Source of the DNA: Hysterangium stoloniferum
Lineage: Eukaryota; Basidiomycota; Agaricomycetes; Hysterangiales; Hysterangiaceae
Reading direction: 5' to 3'
Assembly (NCBI GenBank): GCA_015178975.1
Contig: WHVD01000076.1
Span: 62,001 to 126,000, forward strand
Length of the DNA stretch: 64,000 bases
Position numbers and translations under genes: made by a program. The notes beneath the pieces were generated by a model, which ran no database searches, was not told the DNA's origin, and saw only the letters and a list, made by a program, of their open reading frames with translations. Below are positions 32,733 through 44,799 of this stretch, in pieces. Numbering within the stretch: the first letter of the stretch is position 1; every line of letters begins with the position of its first letter.

Positions 32733-34180
32733 TCAGCTTAAAAGTTGATAAAGCATCTGGACATTTTGCGACTCCAGAATTATCTGAGCTAAAAGCTGAC
32801 CTGGAAGGAGTTCCTGAAAAATACCATAATTTTGCAGATATTTTCAGTAAGCAAAAAGCTGACCAGCTTGCATTATGCAGGCCTTATGACTTAAAAATCG
32901 ATATTGAGCCTGGTCCAAAACCTCTGTTAGGACCTATTTACCCATTATCCCAATTGGAACTTTTGTCTATTCGGGAGTTCTTGGATGAACATCTGTTGAT
33001 AGGTTTTATCTGTCCCTCAAAGTCTCCGTATGGAGCACCCATCCTTTTCATCAAGAAGAAGGATGGTTCCCTTCAACTCTGTGTTGATTTCAGAGGATTA
33101 AATTCCATCATACAGAAAGATAAGTACCCACTTCCACTCATTATCAACTTACTCGATGCTCCACAGAAAGCTTGGATCTACACCAAAATAGACCTTAAAC
33201 ATGCCTATCATTTGGTCCAAATTGCTGAGGGCGATGAATGGAAAGCTGCTTTTCGGACTCACTATGGATCCTTTGAATGGTTGGTTATGCCATTTGGCCT
33301 TACCAATGCCCCTTCTGCTTTTCAACGTTTTGTTAATGATATATTTTCCGACATGCTTGACATATGTGTTATAGTCTATTTGGATGACATTTTGGTATTT
33401 TCCAAGGATCCCGCTCTTCATTATGAACAAGTCTGCAAAGTTTTCTGAAGACTCCGAAAAAATGGTCTTTTCACCAATGGTAAAAAATGCTATTTTGACA
33501 TGGATTCCATTGAATACTTAGGTTTCATTATCGGACCTGAGGGTCTCCATATGGATGAAACCAAGGTTCAAGTTGTCCGTGATTGGCCCAAACCATGGAA
33601 AGTCAAAGACATTCAGTCATTTTTAGGTTTTGCAAACTTCTACCATCATTTCATTCAGAACTACTCAGATATTACAATACCACTCACTTGCCTTACCCGT
33701 AAATCTCAACCATGGATTTTTGATGACAAATGCCGCTCTGCTTTCCAGACTTTAAAAAATGCTTTCACTTCCACCCTGATTCTTTCTCATTGGAAACTTG
33801 ATGTTCCGATTATTGTGGAAACCAATGCTTCCAATTATGCAATTACCGCGATTCTTTCCATTCAAGATTCCAATTCCAATGGTGAAATTCATCTGGTCGC
33901 ATTCCTTTCTTGGATACTTTCAGTGTCCAAACTCAACTATGACATTCATGATAAGGAACTTTTGGCAATCTTTGAAGCTTTCAAACATTGGTGTCATTAC
34001 CTCAAAGGTTCCGCAACTCCCATTGACATTGTTACTGATCACAAAAATCTCAACTATTTTTCTACCACTAAACTTTTGACCTGCTGGCAAGCCTACTGGT
34101 CCAAATTTCTCTCCATTTTCAACATGATTGTCCGTTTCCGACCCGGACATCTTGGTGGAAAACCAGATGCCCTGACTTGA
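32723..34180 (+). pseudogene. E2 reverse transcriptase and RNase H
   Basis: RT motifs: KKDGSLQLCVDFRGLNSI, FEWLVMPFGLTNAPSAFQ and an intact VYLDDILVFS. A TGA at 33446-33448 (KVF-stop-RLRK) stands where E1 has Arg (VLRRLRQ). RNase H follows (ETNASNYAITAIL, HDKELLAIFEAF); its first Asp is replaced by Asn (VETNAS against VEMDTS in E1). It ends DALT followed by two TGA codons (34178-34183) where E1 reads DALTRQWD. Confidence 0.85.
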
Positions 34181-34319
34181 TGATGGGACATCTATCCTAA
34201 AGAGGGGGAAAGTAACTACACCATTGTTAATCCACATAACTTGAAACTGGTTTTAACAACACAGCAAATTTCCACATCTATTTGAGTGACTTCCCTCTAC
34301 TATCCAATTATATGTAGCG

Positions 34320-35028
34320 TTATGATTATGGACATTGAGCAATTACATCAAGATATCCTTTCTGCACTCACTTCCGACCTGGCCCTCAAGCCACACCTAG
34401 AAGTTCCTGATAATTCCGACCAACCCTGATGCTCACAAGACTCTCAAGGTTTTATCCATCTCGATGGATATATCTACATTCCAGATTCCAATAATCTCCG
34501 ACTCCGTGTACTTCAGTACAAACACGATCATCCAATCTCTGGGCATTATGGCATTAACAATACTCTTGGTCTAATCCGAAGAGAATATACTTGGCCCAAC
34601 CTCCAAGATTTCATAACCCAGTTCTGTAAGTCATGCACCACCTGCTTACACTCTAAAAACATAAGCCGTACGGCCTTCTCAAGCAACTTCCAATACCGGA
34701 AAAACCCTGGAACTCAATTTCCATGGATTTTATCAAACAACTTCCAACTTCCAAAGGCTTTACATCCATCCTAGTTGTTGTGGATCAATTCTCGAAACAA
34801 GGAATTTTCATACCCACTCACGATACAATCACATCCTTACAATTAGCAGAACTTTTCATTATTCATGTATTTTCCAAACATGGTGTTCCATCTCACGTAA
34901 CTTCCGATCGAGGCTCCAAGTTCATCTCCCATTTCTTCCAGGCCCTCAGAAAAGCCTTCAACATGAAATTACACTTCACCTTGGGATATCATCTGGAAGG
35001 TGATGGACAAACGGAACATGTTAATCAA
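34320..35028 (+). pseudogene. E2 integrase fragment
   Basis: The linker reads IEQLHQDILSALTSDLALKP with a TGA at 34427. A zinc-finger region follows (HDHPISGHYGINNTL; FCKSCTTCL). The core from 34723 has DFIKQLPTSKGFTSILVVVD and VTSDRGSKFISHFF with both Asp residues. It ends at DGQTEHVNQT, where it is joined to LTR sequence at about 35028. The catalytic Glu is just retained, while the rest of the domain and the chromodomain are lost. Confidence 0.8.
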
Positions 35029-35389
35029 ACATCCCATTTCAGAATACTTCCATTTCCATCTTATTGTGGTCTTAGTTTGTAGTACAATAACGAGAAGACT
35101 TATATTAGTTTCCATGAATTTGTACTTTACTTTAGATCTGATATTGACTTAGTTTCTTATTCCCTCTTCCATCTTTCTGTACACTTGGTATTCTGAACTC
35201 TTCGGAACTCTGAATATCTGTATCTTCCAGCATAAGTCTCACCTTTGAAATTAAGGACTTCTGAGCATTTGTGTAGAGGTGCAGCACATAAGCTGAAGCC
35301 AACATCCTGACCCTATCTGATAGTTTCCAAATTCCTGGTGACTTTCTGATAGTTCTGGAATACAGTAAGTTCCAACACGGCGCTTAACA
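35029..35389 (+). repeat. 3' LTR of E2, 5'-truncated
   Basis: It corresponds to 30505-30860 of the 5' LTR. The breakpoint lies at CATCCCATTTCAG. The CTTAACA end and the following CTTAT target duplication are intact. Confidence 0.85.
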
Positions 35390-35718
35390 CTTATTGTTCT
35401 AACTATCTCATTGTTCTACCAAAGATATATAAGCAGTAGATAATAGTTTACTTTACATCAGTCTGTTATACTTCTTATATGAGACTGAGGTAAGCTTTCT
35501 TTTAGTATATATGGTATGCTTTATTCATGTATTTTATAGATGTTTTAGGTACTTAACATAGTCCATTATACTTCTTATACAAGACTGAGATGTTTTAGGG
35601 TCTTGATTTTTAACACCCCATACACCTGGGATGAGCTCTTACACTGTACTCAAGGATATAACCTCAAGTGCCTGTTCCTATTAGCTTATATACACATTGA
35701 ACTCAGAGCTGTAGAGAG

Positions 35719-36500
35719 TGTTAAGAACTGAAAACTGACTAATGTCGGTGGCTGACAAGGACCGATCGGAAGGACTTGGCTTCAGCTTATGTGCTGCACC
35801 CTCGCAAATATCCGTAGGGTGTCCTTAGATTTCAGACGGGCAAAGACTAATCCTAAAGAGTTCCTTTCGGCGAGTTACCGATCGGGACCAAAGGACAAGT
35901 CGAGTGTCGGGCCGAGGAGGGGTCGGGACCGGGAGTGGGCAAGCGTACGCGAAGGCGGATGGAGGGATTCTTAGTATGAGACTGTTGCAGATGTATGAGG
36001 GTATTCTAAGTCGATATTCTGATTGCCTAGTAACTACAACTACAGTGGGTTCATATACAAGTAACAGGCGTCTAGAAAATACTAACGGGGAGAAGGGCAG
36101 AAAACGGTATTAACAATAAGCTTGACTAGGAACGGGAAGTTTATGATTAGTTCAGAGGCCGATGATAACCAAGAGTGGAATTACAATAAAAGGAAATAGT
36201 TCAAGGACTACAAATATAGATAAACATATGTGAAACATAGGATTGAACAGATCAACATAATAAAAGGGACATATCAAAAGTTTAACCAGACAATACGAGT
36301 TATTTTGACGTAGGCGTAAATGGAGTTTGATCATCACGAAAACATACGTCAGCTTCGGGGGCCGATGGTTTCCGAAGTGGTGACTTGAGAACATTGATAA
36401 GTGTCGATAACCTTGGGGCCGATAGGGTTGCAACACAGTCGTAACAGAGAGCTGTATTAAGTAACAGTTGGAACAATGGTTGGGATTACATAATCTAACA
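35719..36500 (-). repeat. Probable solo LTR carrying the shared LTR motif
   Basis: Plus strand runs from TGTTAAGAACTG to AATCTAACA (TG...CA, 782 bp). It holds the motif GGCTTCAGCTTATGTGCTGC with GGACTT before and ACCCTCGC after it (35773-35803), so its sense strand is probably minus. No target duplication is seen; the ends are inferred only from TG...CA. Confidence 0.45.
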
Positions 36501-39264
36501 CCTTCATCCAAAAGTAAAAGCTTACTTTGTCTCAAAATGGCTTGTGCCAGCACCAAATCTGCTGCTGACCAACAGAGAAGTTTCTGCCGCCACCAGATAT
36601 TGCACTGTCCAACATAATGCTTGAAGTTTTTTTGCTATGTTCCTACAACTTAAATGATCCTTCTGAATGCAAAGTATTGTTCAATGTTGTGTCTCAATGC
36701 TCCGAAAAGGGATCAAGATTCTTGCACAGTGTTCCCCTCAAAAGCTCAGGGACCTGTGGTATAATCATGATGCTAGACCTCAAGGCATTGATATTAGTGG
36801 AATCATTAAGCTGTCAAAACAAACCTGGCCATCGGTGGGGATACACTGCAATAATGATAGTGTCAAAGATGATTTCCCACCTCCCATGTGACCTACAACG
36901 CTCATCCTTTTGCCAGATTTGATTTCAAAGGATATGTTATGCAAGACCTCGCATCACAAATTAACGAGCATCGTAATACTTTTTGTGAAAGTACCTCCTA
37001 TCCATCTGGAAAATAGCATACACCAAGGTTCTCCACGATAAGTGAACCAGAAGTGTAATCCCATCGTCAATTGTGATCACTGGTGGTCATACGAGTTGAC
37101 AGGACCACAGTGTATTGTCCAGAACAAGAACAGGATACAGGCAGATGCAGTGTACGGTAAGGAAAGAGAAGGAAAACTACCTAGGCTATATATGCTGTGA
37201 TCACATGCTAGAACAAAAGGAGTGGCACAAAAGGAGAATGGGTAAGACTGGGGCACCAGGCTTACAAGAAGCCAGCTAATACGCTAACAGTACTCCGTGG
37301 GCGATAGGCCAAGTCACTTTATCAATGTTTAAATAGCCTTCTATACACTCTAAGCTAAATATCAGAGTAAAGATCAAGTTTGCACTACATAGTTTGATAT
37401 TGGAACGCGACCTGTTGCCCTGCACTTGGATTTAATTTAAAATTCTGACCATTTATGTTACGTTAGAAGCAATACACTCTTACCGGGTGTATGAAAATTT
37501 ACTCCACCGCAAAACCCGATCCAAGAGCACGACCGGCCATTGCTAACGAGAAACCAATCTCACCGGGCGTGCGAAAGGTTTTACTGTAGGCGAGATATAA
37601 CGTCAAACAACCCGGGGAAATGTAGTTCCAATCGTCTCAATTCGGACTCCAATCCATCTTTCAGATATCAAGTACCTAAATCTTCAAACAGGAGGTATAA
37701 TTGTCGAATTATTTTATATTCAGGTTATAATTTTGGTTTCTTTGCACTCGTGGACTCGGCAATTAGTTAAAAGTAACTTAGTAATCCTCCACAGTTGCTT
37801 AGCAATGTGAATGCTTTTTATTCGCATCCACCCGGCGTATATTCCCCCCTCCTGCGTCAACAATAATAACCGTACCTGTTAACACCATACCCGTGTGGCT
37901 TCTCTAACTCTTCCTGAACACCTTTGGCTCCGACCGAGAATCCTGCGCCAGTGTTAGTCATCTACAACGGGATTGCATAATGATCGCCCAAATTGGCACA
38001 TTAACTCCACTGAGTTCCGTAACGAGTTTGTTCGCTAAAAGAGGAGGCTCACGTATTAGTGCCAGTAATTGCAATTACAGTATTTAATGGGCCGCAATCC
38101 CCCCTGTTCCTCTCAATGAAATCAGCGCTTCCAAGGCTATCAGCATCTACCGACTAGGAATATCCCGGTGAAACTAATCACCGCTGAGAGCCTTGTGCTA
38201 GAAATGATTTTAACATCCTTGCCACGACGGCGATTGCCACATTTGTACTGGTTTTTACATTCGCCCCAGCTAATATGGTTACAGGCAAATTTTTGAAGAT
38301 TGTGAACAGCGGATCTGAGAAAGTTAAGAAATTGGTTGTAACCGTATTGACCCGGGGTTGCATATATGTCCACTGGGGGCAATGTGCTTATAACTACCGG
38401 TGTAACAGGTGAGCGACCAAATCACCGTCATGGCAACACATTAAAAGATCCTCTCTGGCACTAGCGTCTCAACTGTGACTTGCCTAAGACTTAGCCAAGA
38501 CCCTGAAATCAACAGGCGCTTCTGCGGTGAACCGAGATGAATTTAATAATTTTTTTTTTGCACTAAATCTTACCTAAAATAGACATCTTGGGTCACACAA
38601 AGAGTGAAAGTAAAGGTAACCTTTAAGTTGAATTTAGTTTGTAATTAAATATCACATCTAGTTTTAAAGTTAAAAAATAAATTTATTAGTAATCAGATTT
38701 TAGGTACATCAAATTAGCTATGTTAGTAAAGGGATTTAAGACACTAAAAAATGTTTTTTAAATTATAATTTTGTGCACTACATGCAGGAAGAAGGCTTAG
38801 CAAATCATGTGACCTCTTTGACAGTTAAATGAGTTACATATTCTAATATTTCATTAGTTGCAAATAGAAAATATGAATAAATCTCGACAGAACAAGCGCA
38901 GTGCAGTGCAAGTGATATTAGAGGGTTATAAATGCATGGGTCTCATGCATAACTACGGGTATATATACTAACAATGAGAGTGGTAATGAATGTGGGTATT
39001 GACGACCCCGGTCACTATACGACTCCAACTGCTCGCTTTACCCTAAAAATCTAACACTTTATTCACAAGAAAGAAGCATAATCTTGAAAAGAAAAAATTC
39101 CAAACCTGTTAGAATTGGAAATACAATACCTTTCTGGTTATGTTTGTGTGTATGGTATAGTGGACAAGTCTGGACAAAAAAGAGCCAGAGAGGACCTATA
39201 TTTGCATATAATACAGTTGATGTATATATAATCCATCCTACATCCATCCTATAACACTAGACCA
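36501..39264. other. Unassigned region with fragments of reading frames
   Basis: Frames such as 36667-36891 ([20 protein letters not shown]) and minus 38382-38140 look protein-like in composition, but I recognise no family and see no splice structure. Around 38610-38680 the sequence TTTAAGTTGAATTTAGTTTGT resembles 46912-46950, which marks the outer edge of the duplicated island. Confidence 0.4.
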
Positions 39265-39332
39265 TGAGATCCAGTAGCTCAGTGGTTAGAGCACTGGCAT
39301 ACATAGCCAGGTTGGGTCAATACTTTTCTATA
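39265..39332 (+). repeat. tRNA-like sequence (decayed tRNA or SINE head)
   Basis: TAGCTCAGTGGTTAGAGC matches a tRNA D arm and A box. CTGGC-ATACATA-GCCAG is a perfect 5-bp anticodon stem with 7-nt loop. GGGTCAATAC is a degraded B box. No T stem or acceptor stem can be closed. Confidence 0.5.
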
Positions 39333-39775
39333 CCTATAATAACTTAACAAGATCTTTGCTGCAACAATCATATCACTTGATAATCTGTGGGAACTTTTTC
39401 ATTCCGGACCAGTGCAAAGCACAGTTCACAGGAAGGCTTTCTGCAAAGCTTTGATGACGATTTATTGGATCGTACAGGCGTTAGCAGAGCAGGCTTGATG
39501 GCGGTGCTGTAGAGACAAATTTCGATGGCGAATTCACCGGTTAATATAAATCAATAATCAAATGAAATTTCTATCCATATCAATTGAAATAAGCCTTATC
39601 CTGAGCCCTTAATTAACCCCTTAGCCCTCAGGGATGACAGAAACTCAAATTAAAAACTCAAGGGCGAACACGAGTTAGTTTCACCTTGTGAAAATAGAAG
39701 AACTTCCCCAAGAAATTACAATAAAGTAACAATCCTGCTTCCACGGCAAACTACAACAGTATCCCAGAAGTGACA

Positions 39776-40962
39776 ATGCCTTTCTCTTTCCAAATACTTA
39801 TCCACTTCCTTTGCGAAACGAAATCTAGTGACAGCGGGCTGGGAATCAAATTACTTTTCGAGCCTCCGGGGGAAGTCACCCCCACTGTTGAGTAAGTATT
39901 ACACAATGACATGTCCTAATCTCAAATAATATATCTATATTCCTTGCAGCATTGTCGCCATCCATGGATTGGACGGACACCGTGAAAAGACATGAACAGC
40001 TAACAACGGCAAATGTTGGCTACGTGATTTTTTACCGGAAAAGATCCCAAGCGGGAGGATTTTAACGTATGGTTATGATACCAAGTCGTGGGGTTGGGGT
40101 AGAAGATCACAGCAGCTGTTGTACGACCATGGGCAGGATTTCGTTTCGCGGCTTGTCTCGTTCAGGACCAATACAAACACTACTGTCCGTCGTTTTTTCT
40201 CTGTACAACGTTTGTACATCGTAAATTCAGCACTTATGTGTGCCGTATTAGGAGCGCCCAATTATTTTCGTTGCACATAGCCTCGGAGGGATAGTTCTGA
40301 AATATGTGAGTACTGGCTATCGAAGTCATCCAAAAATCAACCAACAATGAAGGTTATTTCCAGGCACTTTTGCATTCCAGGACGACACATGAAACCCATT
40401 TATTCAGTCATAGACAGCTCCACACATCTACGTATGGCATCATATTCCTTGGTACCCCACATCAAGGCACCACCTTTGCAGACATGGCTAGTAAACTGCT
40501 TACATTCAGTGTCGTATCGCTTTTCATGAATCCTAACATGAAGATATTAAAACATCTACTTGCGAACTCAGAGACCTTGCAGGACCAAATATCTGAGTAC
40601 ACGTCCATCAGTAGTGATTTTGTCACGAAGTTTTGCTACGAGCTCTATCAAATGCGCTTTTGTGGGCTACATGCGCTGGTCAGCATACGGTTATTCATGG
40701 TCTGATATAATTTTCAAAATTTTTATGATTCTCAGATTGTTCCAAAAGAAACTGCCGTAGTGCCTGGTGCCGTTAATGCTGAGCCACTAGGTATACATGC
40801 AGATCATGTGGAAATGACTAAATTTCCTTCAAACGATGTGGATGACTTTATTCAGATTTCTCAGTGGTTAGAGGGTATGGTGGCGGAGGCACCTCCCAAG
40901 ATAGAATCCAATTGGGCAGTGTTCAGACCCACTCTTACTCCTTTGGATTCTGGAAGTTTATA
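39776..40962 (+). pseudogene. H1: SERAC1/SesB-like alpha/beta hydrolase gene with a nonsense codon
   Basis: Serine hydrolase of the lipase-like type that also serves as an N-terminal domain of fungal NLR proteins (family knowledge; role here unknown). Exons: 39776-39891, 39950-40184, 40252-40305, 40364 to about 40680, 40736 to 40962 or slightly less. Exons 1 and 3 (116 and 54 nt) have the same lengths as in the paralog H2. Motifs: IVAIHGLDGH (oxyanion region), FVAHSLGGIVLKY (nucleophile Ser), STYGIIFLGTPHQGTT and GIHADHVEMTKF (catalytic His). TGA at 39993-39995 stands exactly where H2 has the Trp of NSWTTDD, so the protein should stop after about 53 residues. Everything downstream remains open, so the stop may be recent, or a sequencing error. 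Confidence 0.75.
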
Positions 40963-41049
40963 AGTCGCAGCAGTCATCTCACTCAGGACTACGTTCTTCC
41001 CATAGGCGTACCCACTGCTTCACGGGAGATGTGTAGAATAATGGAATGA

Positions 41050-42100
41050 TGGGGGTCTAGGACATATAATGCATGAGATTGGATTGACGTCGTACTTGCG
41101 GAGAGTAGAAAACTGAGTTCACATGATTAAAAGATGACTGCGATGAATGCCCTCAAATGACATGCGTTCTGACTCCGAAGCTTTTTTCTAACAATGACGA
41201 TAACTAAAAGGTCTCTTGATTGTTGACACGGCCGGTTAATATGTCCCCATACCATAGAACCCCAAATGGCGCGAATTCGAGCTTGGTGCGGGCCTACGTG
41301 TGTACATTGTGTTCAAATTTAAAACTAGGTTATAATATCTTCAACGATATATCACCAAAGCTCTGAAATTATCTTGTCGCTGACGGATAACAATGATATC
41401 CCCATGACCATAGCACAGTTCCCACCCTCGATGTAGCTTATAGTCACTCAATTCATGCAAGCTTCGTCGGCTGGCATTTCTGTTTTATTGATTGCGAACA
41501 ATGTCGCATGTGATGCCCGGGTAACCGGCTATGGTATTAGTAGTTAAATATATAATCTAACTATTTGTACTAGTTCCCGTGTACCCAACTAGAGCCAAAC
41601 GTGCTGCGAACCGTAAAAGTCAGCATGTTTTCCATCCTTTACTATGCCTCAAGTTCTTCCCTTTTGTCCGCGTTCTTACTTTCATGGTGTGCCATACTCA
41701 GCACGTCGCAAAGGCTGCTGTTGGCGGAATCATCAAGGGAGCTCTCTCACTCCTTTAGAGAATATCCCCCAGGCTCTTTCCCTGAATCTCTCCGCATTGG
41801 GACATATCATCCACCTATTTTTGACCCATCCTTAGCATTAGCCTTTCAAGATATTCTTCCTCACTTCAGAGTCAAGTCGGGTCGGAAAGATGTAAAAGAA
41901 AGAAGATGAAAAAAGGGGGGATTGAGGGGTTGGAATTCACTGTCTGAGACGCTGACCTGATTCCAATCAAAATGATAAGAAATATCCCAGATGAGTGTAT
42001 TAATTTAACGTATGCAATTACCACTTATTAACTTATTTATGTACGTGATTGGACAGATGTACGGTTTCCGTTCAACTCCTGAAATACTAGTATTCCAAGG
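41050..42100. other. Spacer between H1 and the small ORF; no supported gene
   Basis: A plus-strand frame at 41601-41909 has a hydrophobic start (FSILYYASSSSLLSAFLLSW) but no family match and no duplicate in the second island copy. I leave it uncalled. Confidence 0.4.
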
Positions 42101-42235
42101 CTCGCACCCAATCTGAGCTGAATTGGGCTGGGCTCTTTTCAATCAATAGGGCAATATCGGCAACTGCCAACAATCAGGCAAACAGATGATCGCCCTTCAA
42201 ATGACAAGTCTTCTAACCATCTCCTGGAAACTAGG

Positions 42236-42835
42236 GTGATAGATGACTCTCTCTCTTGGCTTGCATTCATAACCAAAGTCATAATTGCTCTTCGGCATGT
42301 CATACGAGATAACAATGACATGATTGATATCAGTGAAAAACCTGGCACCCTCTTCATTGCATCCACACTGCCCGCTGTGAGTGAACTTTATTGGGCAGTC
42401 GGTGATTGCCGCTCATTTGAAGATGACCTCCAAGTTGAGACTGGCTCGAGATTGTGTCGTTGCCTTTGGAATGTCAAAGCGAAAAGTCAGTCAACGGAAC
42501 AAACTGATCTTAATTTATTTGACCGCCTCAATGTAGTCATCATACAATACGAAGCTATCTCGCATACATTTCTTTCGCGTCAAGACTCTTCTTCCTGCCC
42601 TAAATACCGACCTTTCAATGGCATTAACAACAGAAAAATCATCAACGATCTCATTGGATTATGTCAGTTTGATCCTATTGAAGCAGAATTCATGTTATGC
42701 TCCGAGCATTCATCATGTTGGAAGTTGATCCCTGTGCTCAAGGATTGTCGGTCGTTACATCCTGAGGAATTGGCTGCCCCCGCAGAGCGAAGGTTGAGTA
42801 TGAGCCTTGTAGCCTACCAGCGGATCCCGTCCTGA
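42236..42835 (+). CDS. Unrecognised 199-codon ORF next to the DUF6533 gene
   Basis: Open frame MIDDSLSWLAFITKVIIA... with no motif I know. In favour of a gene, a diverged copy can be followed at about 44800-45120 (the IIQYEAISH segment; CLCDVNA against CLWNVKA), next to the second DUF6533 copy. That copy has stops, so the segment was duplicated and one copy decayed. Its end overlaps the last exon of the minus-strand DUF6533 gene by 22 bp. Earlier exons may lie at 42080-42235. Confidence 0.4.
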   Translation: MIDDSLSWLAFITKVIIALRHVIRDNNDMIDISEKPGTLFIASTLPAVSELYWAVGDCRSFEDDLQVETGSRLCRCLWNVKAKSQSTEQTDLNLFDRLNVVIIQYEAISHTFLSRQDSSSCPKYRPFNGINNRKIINDLIGLCQFDPIEAEFMLCSEHSSCWKLIPVLKDCRSLHPEELAAPAERRLSMSLVAYQRIPS

Positions 42836-44126
42836 TGTGAGATGCAATGTAAAAATTGTGAAAGTATAACTTACGCAGAACCCACTAACGGCGAAGTACC
42901 ATCTATGATATACTGTCAATAAAGCACAAAAAGGTGGCAAAAACAGAGGAATCGAGCAAAACAAAAACTTCATACCCCGTTACATATGACCCTACCACTA
43001 CTGGAGAGACTCCATACGAGATTATGCTCCTTAGGAAAACGCCTGTTGAGAAATTACGATTTTGAGCGTAGTCATATGATTTTCAATGAATGAAATCTGA
43101 CCAAAATTAATGGCAAAAACCCAAATTCCATCTCTTATAAACACCATGAGAAGCTGGGATACACTTTTATTGAATCCCCAGTGCATGTGTACAAATCTCG
43201 CCATCATCATGAAAAATAGAACACTTTGCAGTATTAGCTCAGGGATCCTATCAGGGACAGCAAAACAGCGGTAAATCATGGCCCGTCGTTGTATACGGAT
43301 ACGTACCAGACGCGAGGGAGGAGTGCCAGCTTGTCCACTTGTAAAAATGCACAGATATACATATGAGTCTCAGCCGGTAGCTGTACGTTAATAACCGCAC
43401 TCTTGGGTAAAATAATCAACTCCATGGATAGAGCAGCGATGTTGCAGAGAATAAAAAGGGCAACAAGGCCTACGAATATATACTTATTGCGCTCATAAAA
43501 TGCAACAACTAGAAGAGAAGAGTTAGAATCGGGAAATATCTGTGACCATTGATGCATGCCTCGCAAGATAAGTATTATATCTAATCCAGCGAACGCTATC
43601 GTCGCAGCTAGGCCCAAAAACAACAACCAACTCAAGCATAGGTCTGTAGACCTGAGAATGCCACCAATATTTATCGTCAGCATGAAATTATAACTATTAG
43701 GGAAGGAAAACTCAGGTAACAGAAGAGATGTGTGAGAACAACTCGTACCACTGAGCAGCTAATGTGAGACCTCGTATTATCAGAAACACCGATTTGACAA
43801 AACTCCTTCTTGAGCTACGTCCAAAGAAATTGAACCATAGGTACAGACAGCGTCTCATGGTCGATCTCACTGGAAAATGAATTCAAGCTAATGAAATGGT
43901 TCTTAATAGGTGGGATTATTTGCCATTTAGGATTGGGAACTGACCACATCAGGGAGTGTCAGTACCAAATCCCAGATCGTCACTGTTGACGCGGCAACTA
44001 TCCGATGGTCTATTAGCATGGAATATATTATTTTAGGAAGGATGACACTTGCTTACTTGTGTTATATATGTGAGCATTTGACAGATTTTTTAAAGAAGAA
44101 ATAGTAATGGCCAATGGTGTAGACAT
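42814..44126 (-). CDS. D1: DUF6533-type multi-pass membrane protein
   Basis: Basidiomycete integral membrane protein family of unknown function. Exons: 44126-44057, 44009-43945, about 43872-43750, about 43690-43560, 43508-43307, 43247 to about 43080, then two short C-terminal exons ending at TAG 42816-42814. Diagnostic motifs: TIWDLVLTLPDV in exon 2, SFVKSVFLIIRG, then CLSWLLFLGLAATIAFAGLD, VVAFYERNKYIF (the family's YALYxRNK position) and MVFIRDGIWVFAINFG near the end. Hydrophobic segments follow at the usual places. The intron 43559-43509 has a GC-AG boundary. The join of exon 2 to exon 3 is one base out of phase with the sites I can see, so the gene may be mildly damaged or use another donor. 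A decayed copy lies at 45390-46290. Confidence 0.7.
43509..43559 (-). other. GC-AG intron in the DUF6533 gene
   Basis: The coding text ILILR joins to VVAFYERNK only if 51 nt starting GCATGC and ending CTTCTAG are removed. The intron length is a multiple of three with no stop codon, so a plain ORF reads through it. The neighbouring introns use GT. Confidence 0.6.
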
Positions 44127-44799
44127 TTTGTTTGCCAGGAGCTCTGTTGGCGTCGAAGGTTAGCACAACTCATCTTTGCTAATAAACATTCTTATATCTA
44201 ATCGTGTAAGTCTTCATTGATGCCTGATGAGCCACCTACGTGAGCGGATCCAACTCCAATCAATACCAAGTGGCAGAACGAAGTTCAACAAACTAGTTTC
44301 ACAACAGTTGACTGTTGAGTATGGCCGAGATACAGCCGGAAATTTGAATAAGCAAGCCATATTTGAAATCAAAGGTCGATTCACGTATATCCCCCCTCCC
44401 CCCCCTTCAACTCGACCTGAAACAGCTCTGAAGCCAGAGCAGGCCACTTTGTAGAAAAATGAACCAGCGATATAACCAAAATGGTGGTATATTACAACAC
44501 TCCGTTAAATTCTTAGGCAAATTCCTTGTTTGACGGCATGAAGAGGAGAACTCATAACTGCCATTCATCACTGATCACATGTGACAATCACGTTAACTCA
44601 CATCGGGCTGTAGCATCTGAAGACCGAAGTGCTCGCGGAAACGACTGAACTCTTTTCAACTGAATAAAACTATCACGGTTGCTAACAACCATGCCAGACG
44701 ACTGCCCTTCGATCACCAACTATTCGATACATCTGCCGTTGGATAGACTTCTATTGATTTCCCAGGCTCATACCCAACTGAGCTCACGATCGCCTTGAC

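Larger units (their letters stand above)
30321..35389 (+). mobile_element. E2: Ty3/Gypsy element of LTR family B, internally deleted, with target duplication
   Basis: The element runs from TGTTACGACC at 30321 to CTTAACA at 35389 and is flanked by CTTAT on both sides (30316-30320 and 35390-35394). Order: 5' LTR, self-complementary PBS, gag, protease, RT, RNase H, integrase fragment, truncated 3' LTR. A deletion joins integrase at about 35028 to the middle of the 3' LTR, removing the integrase C-terminus, chromodomain, polypurine tract and the start of the LTR. Gag, RT and integrase are clear relatives of E1, yet the LTR sequence is different. Confidence 0.85.

Noticed and set aside
30895..35028. 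E2 as part of the same family as E1
   Set aside because: Proteins are related, but LTRs share only their first bases and the common motif, so I treat them as separate families.
38140..38382. Cys-containing minus-strand frame as a small secreted protein
   Set aside because: No signal peptide, no consistent cysteine pattern and no splice support. I considered known small fungal secreted families and found no match.
41601..41909. 102-codon ORF as a membrane protein
   Set aside because: Only one hydrophobic stretch and no duplicate in the second copy of the island; evidence is too weak to call.
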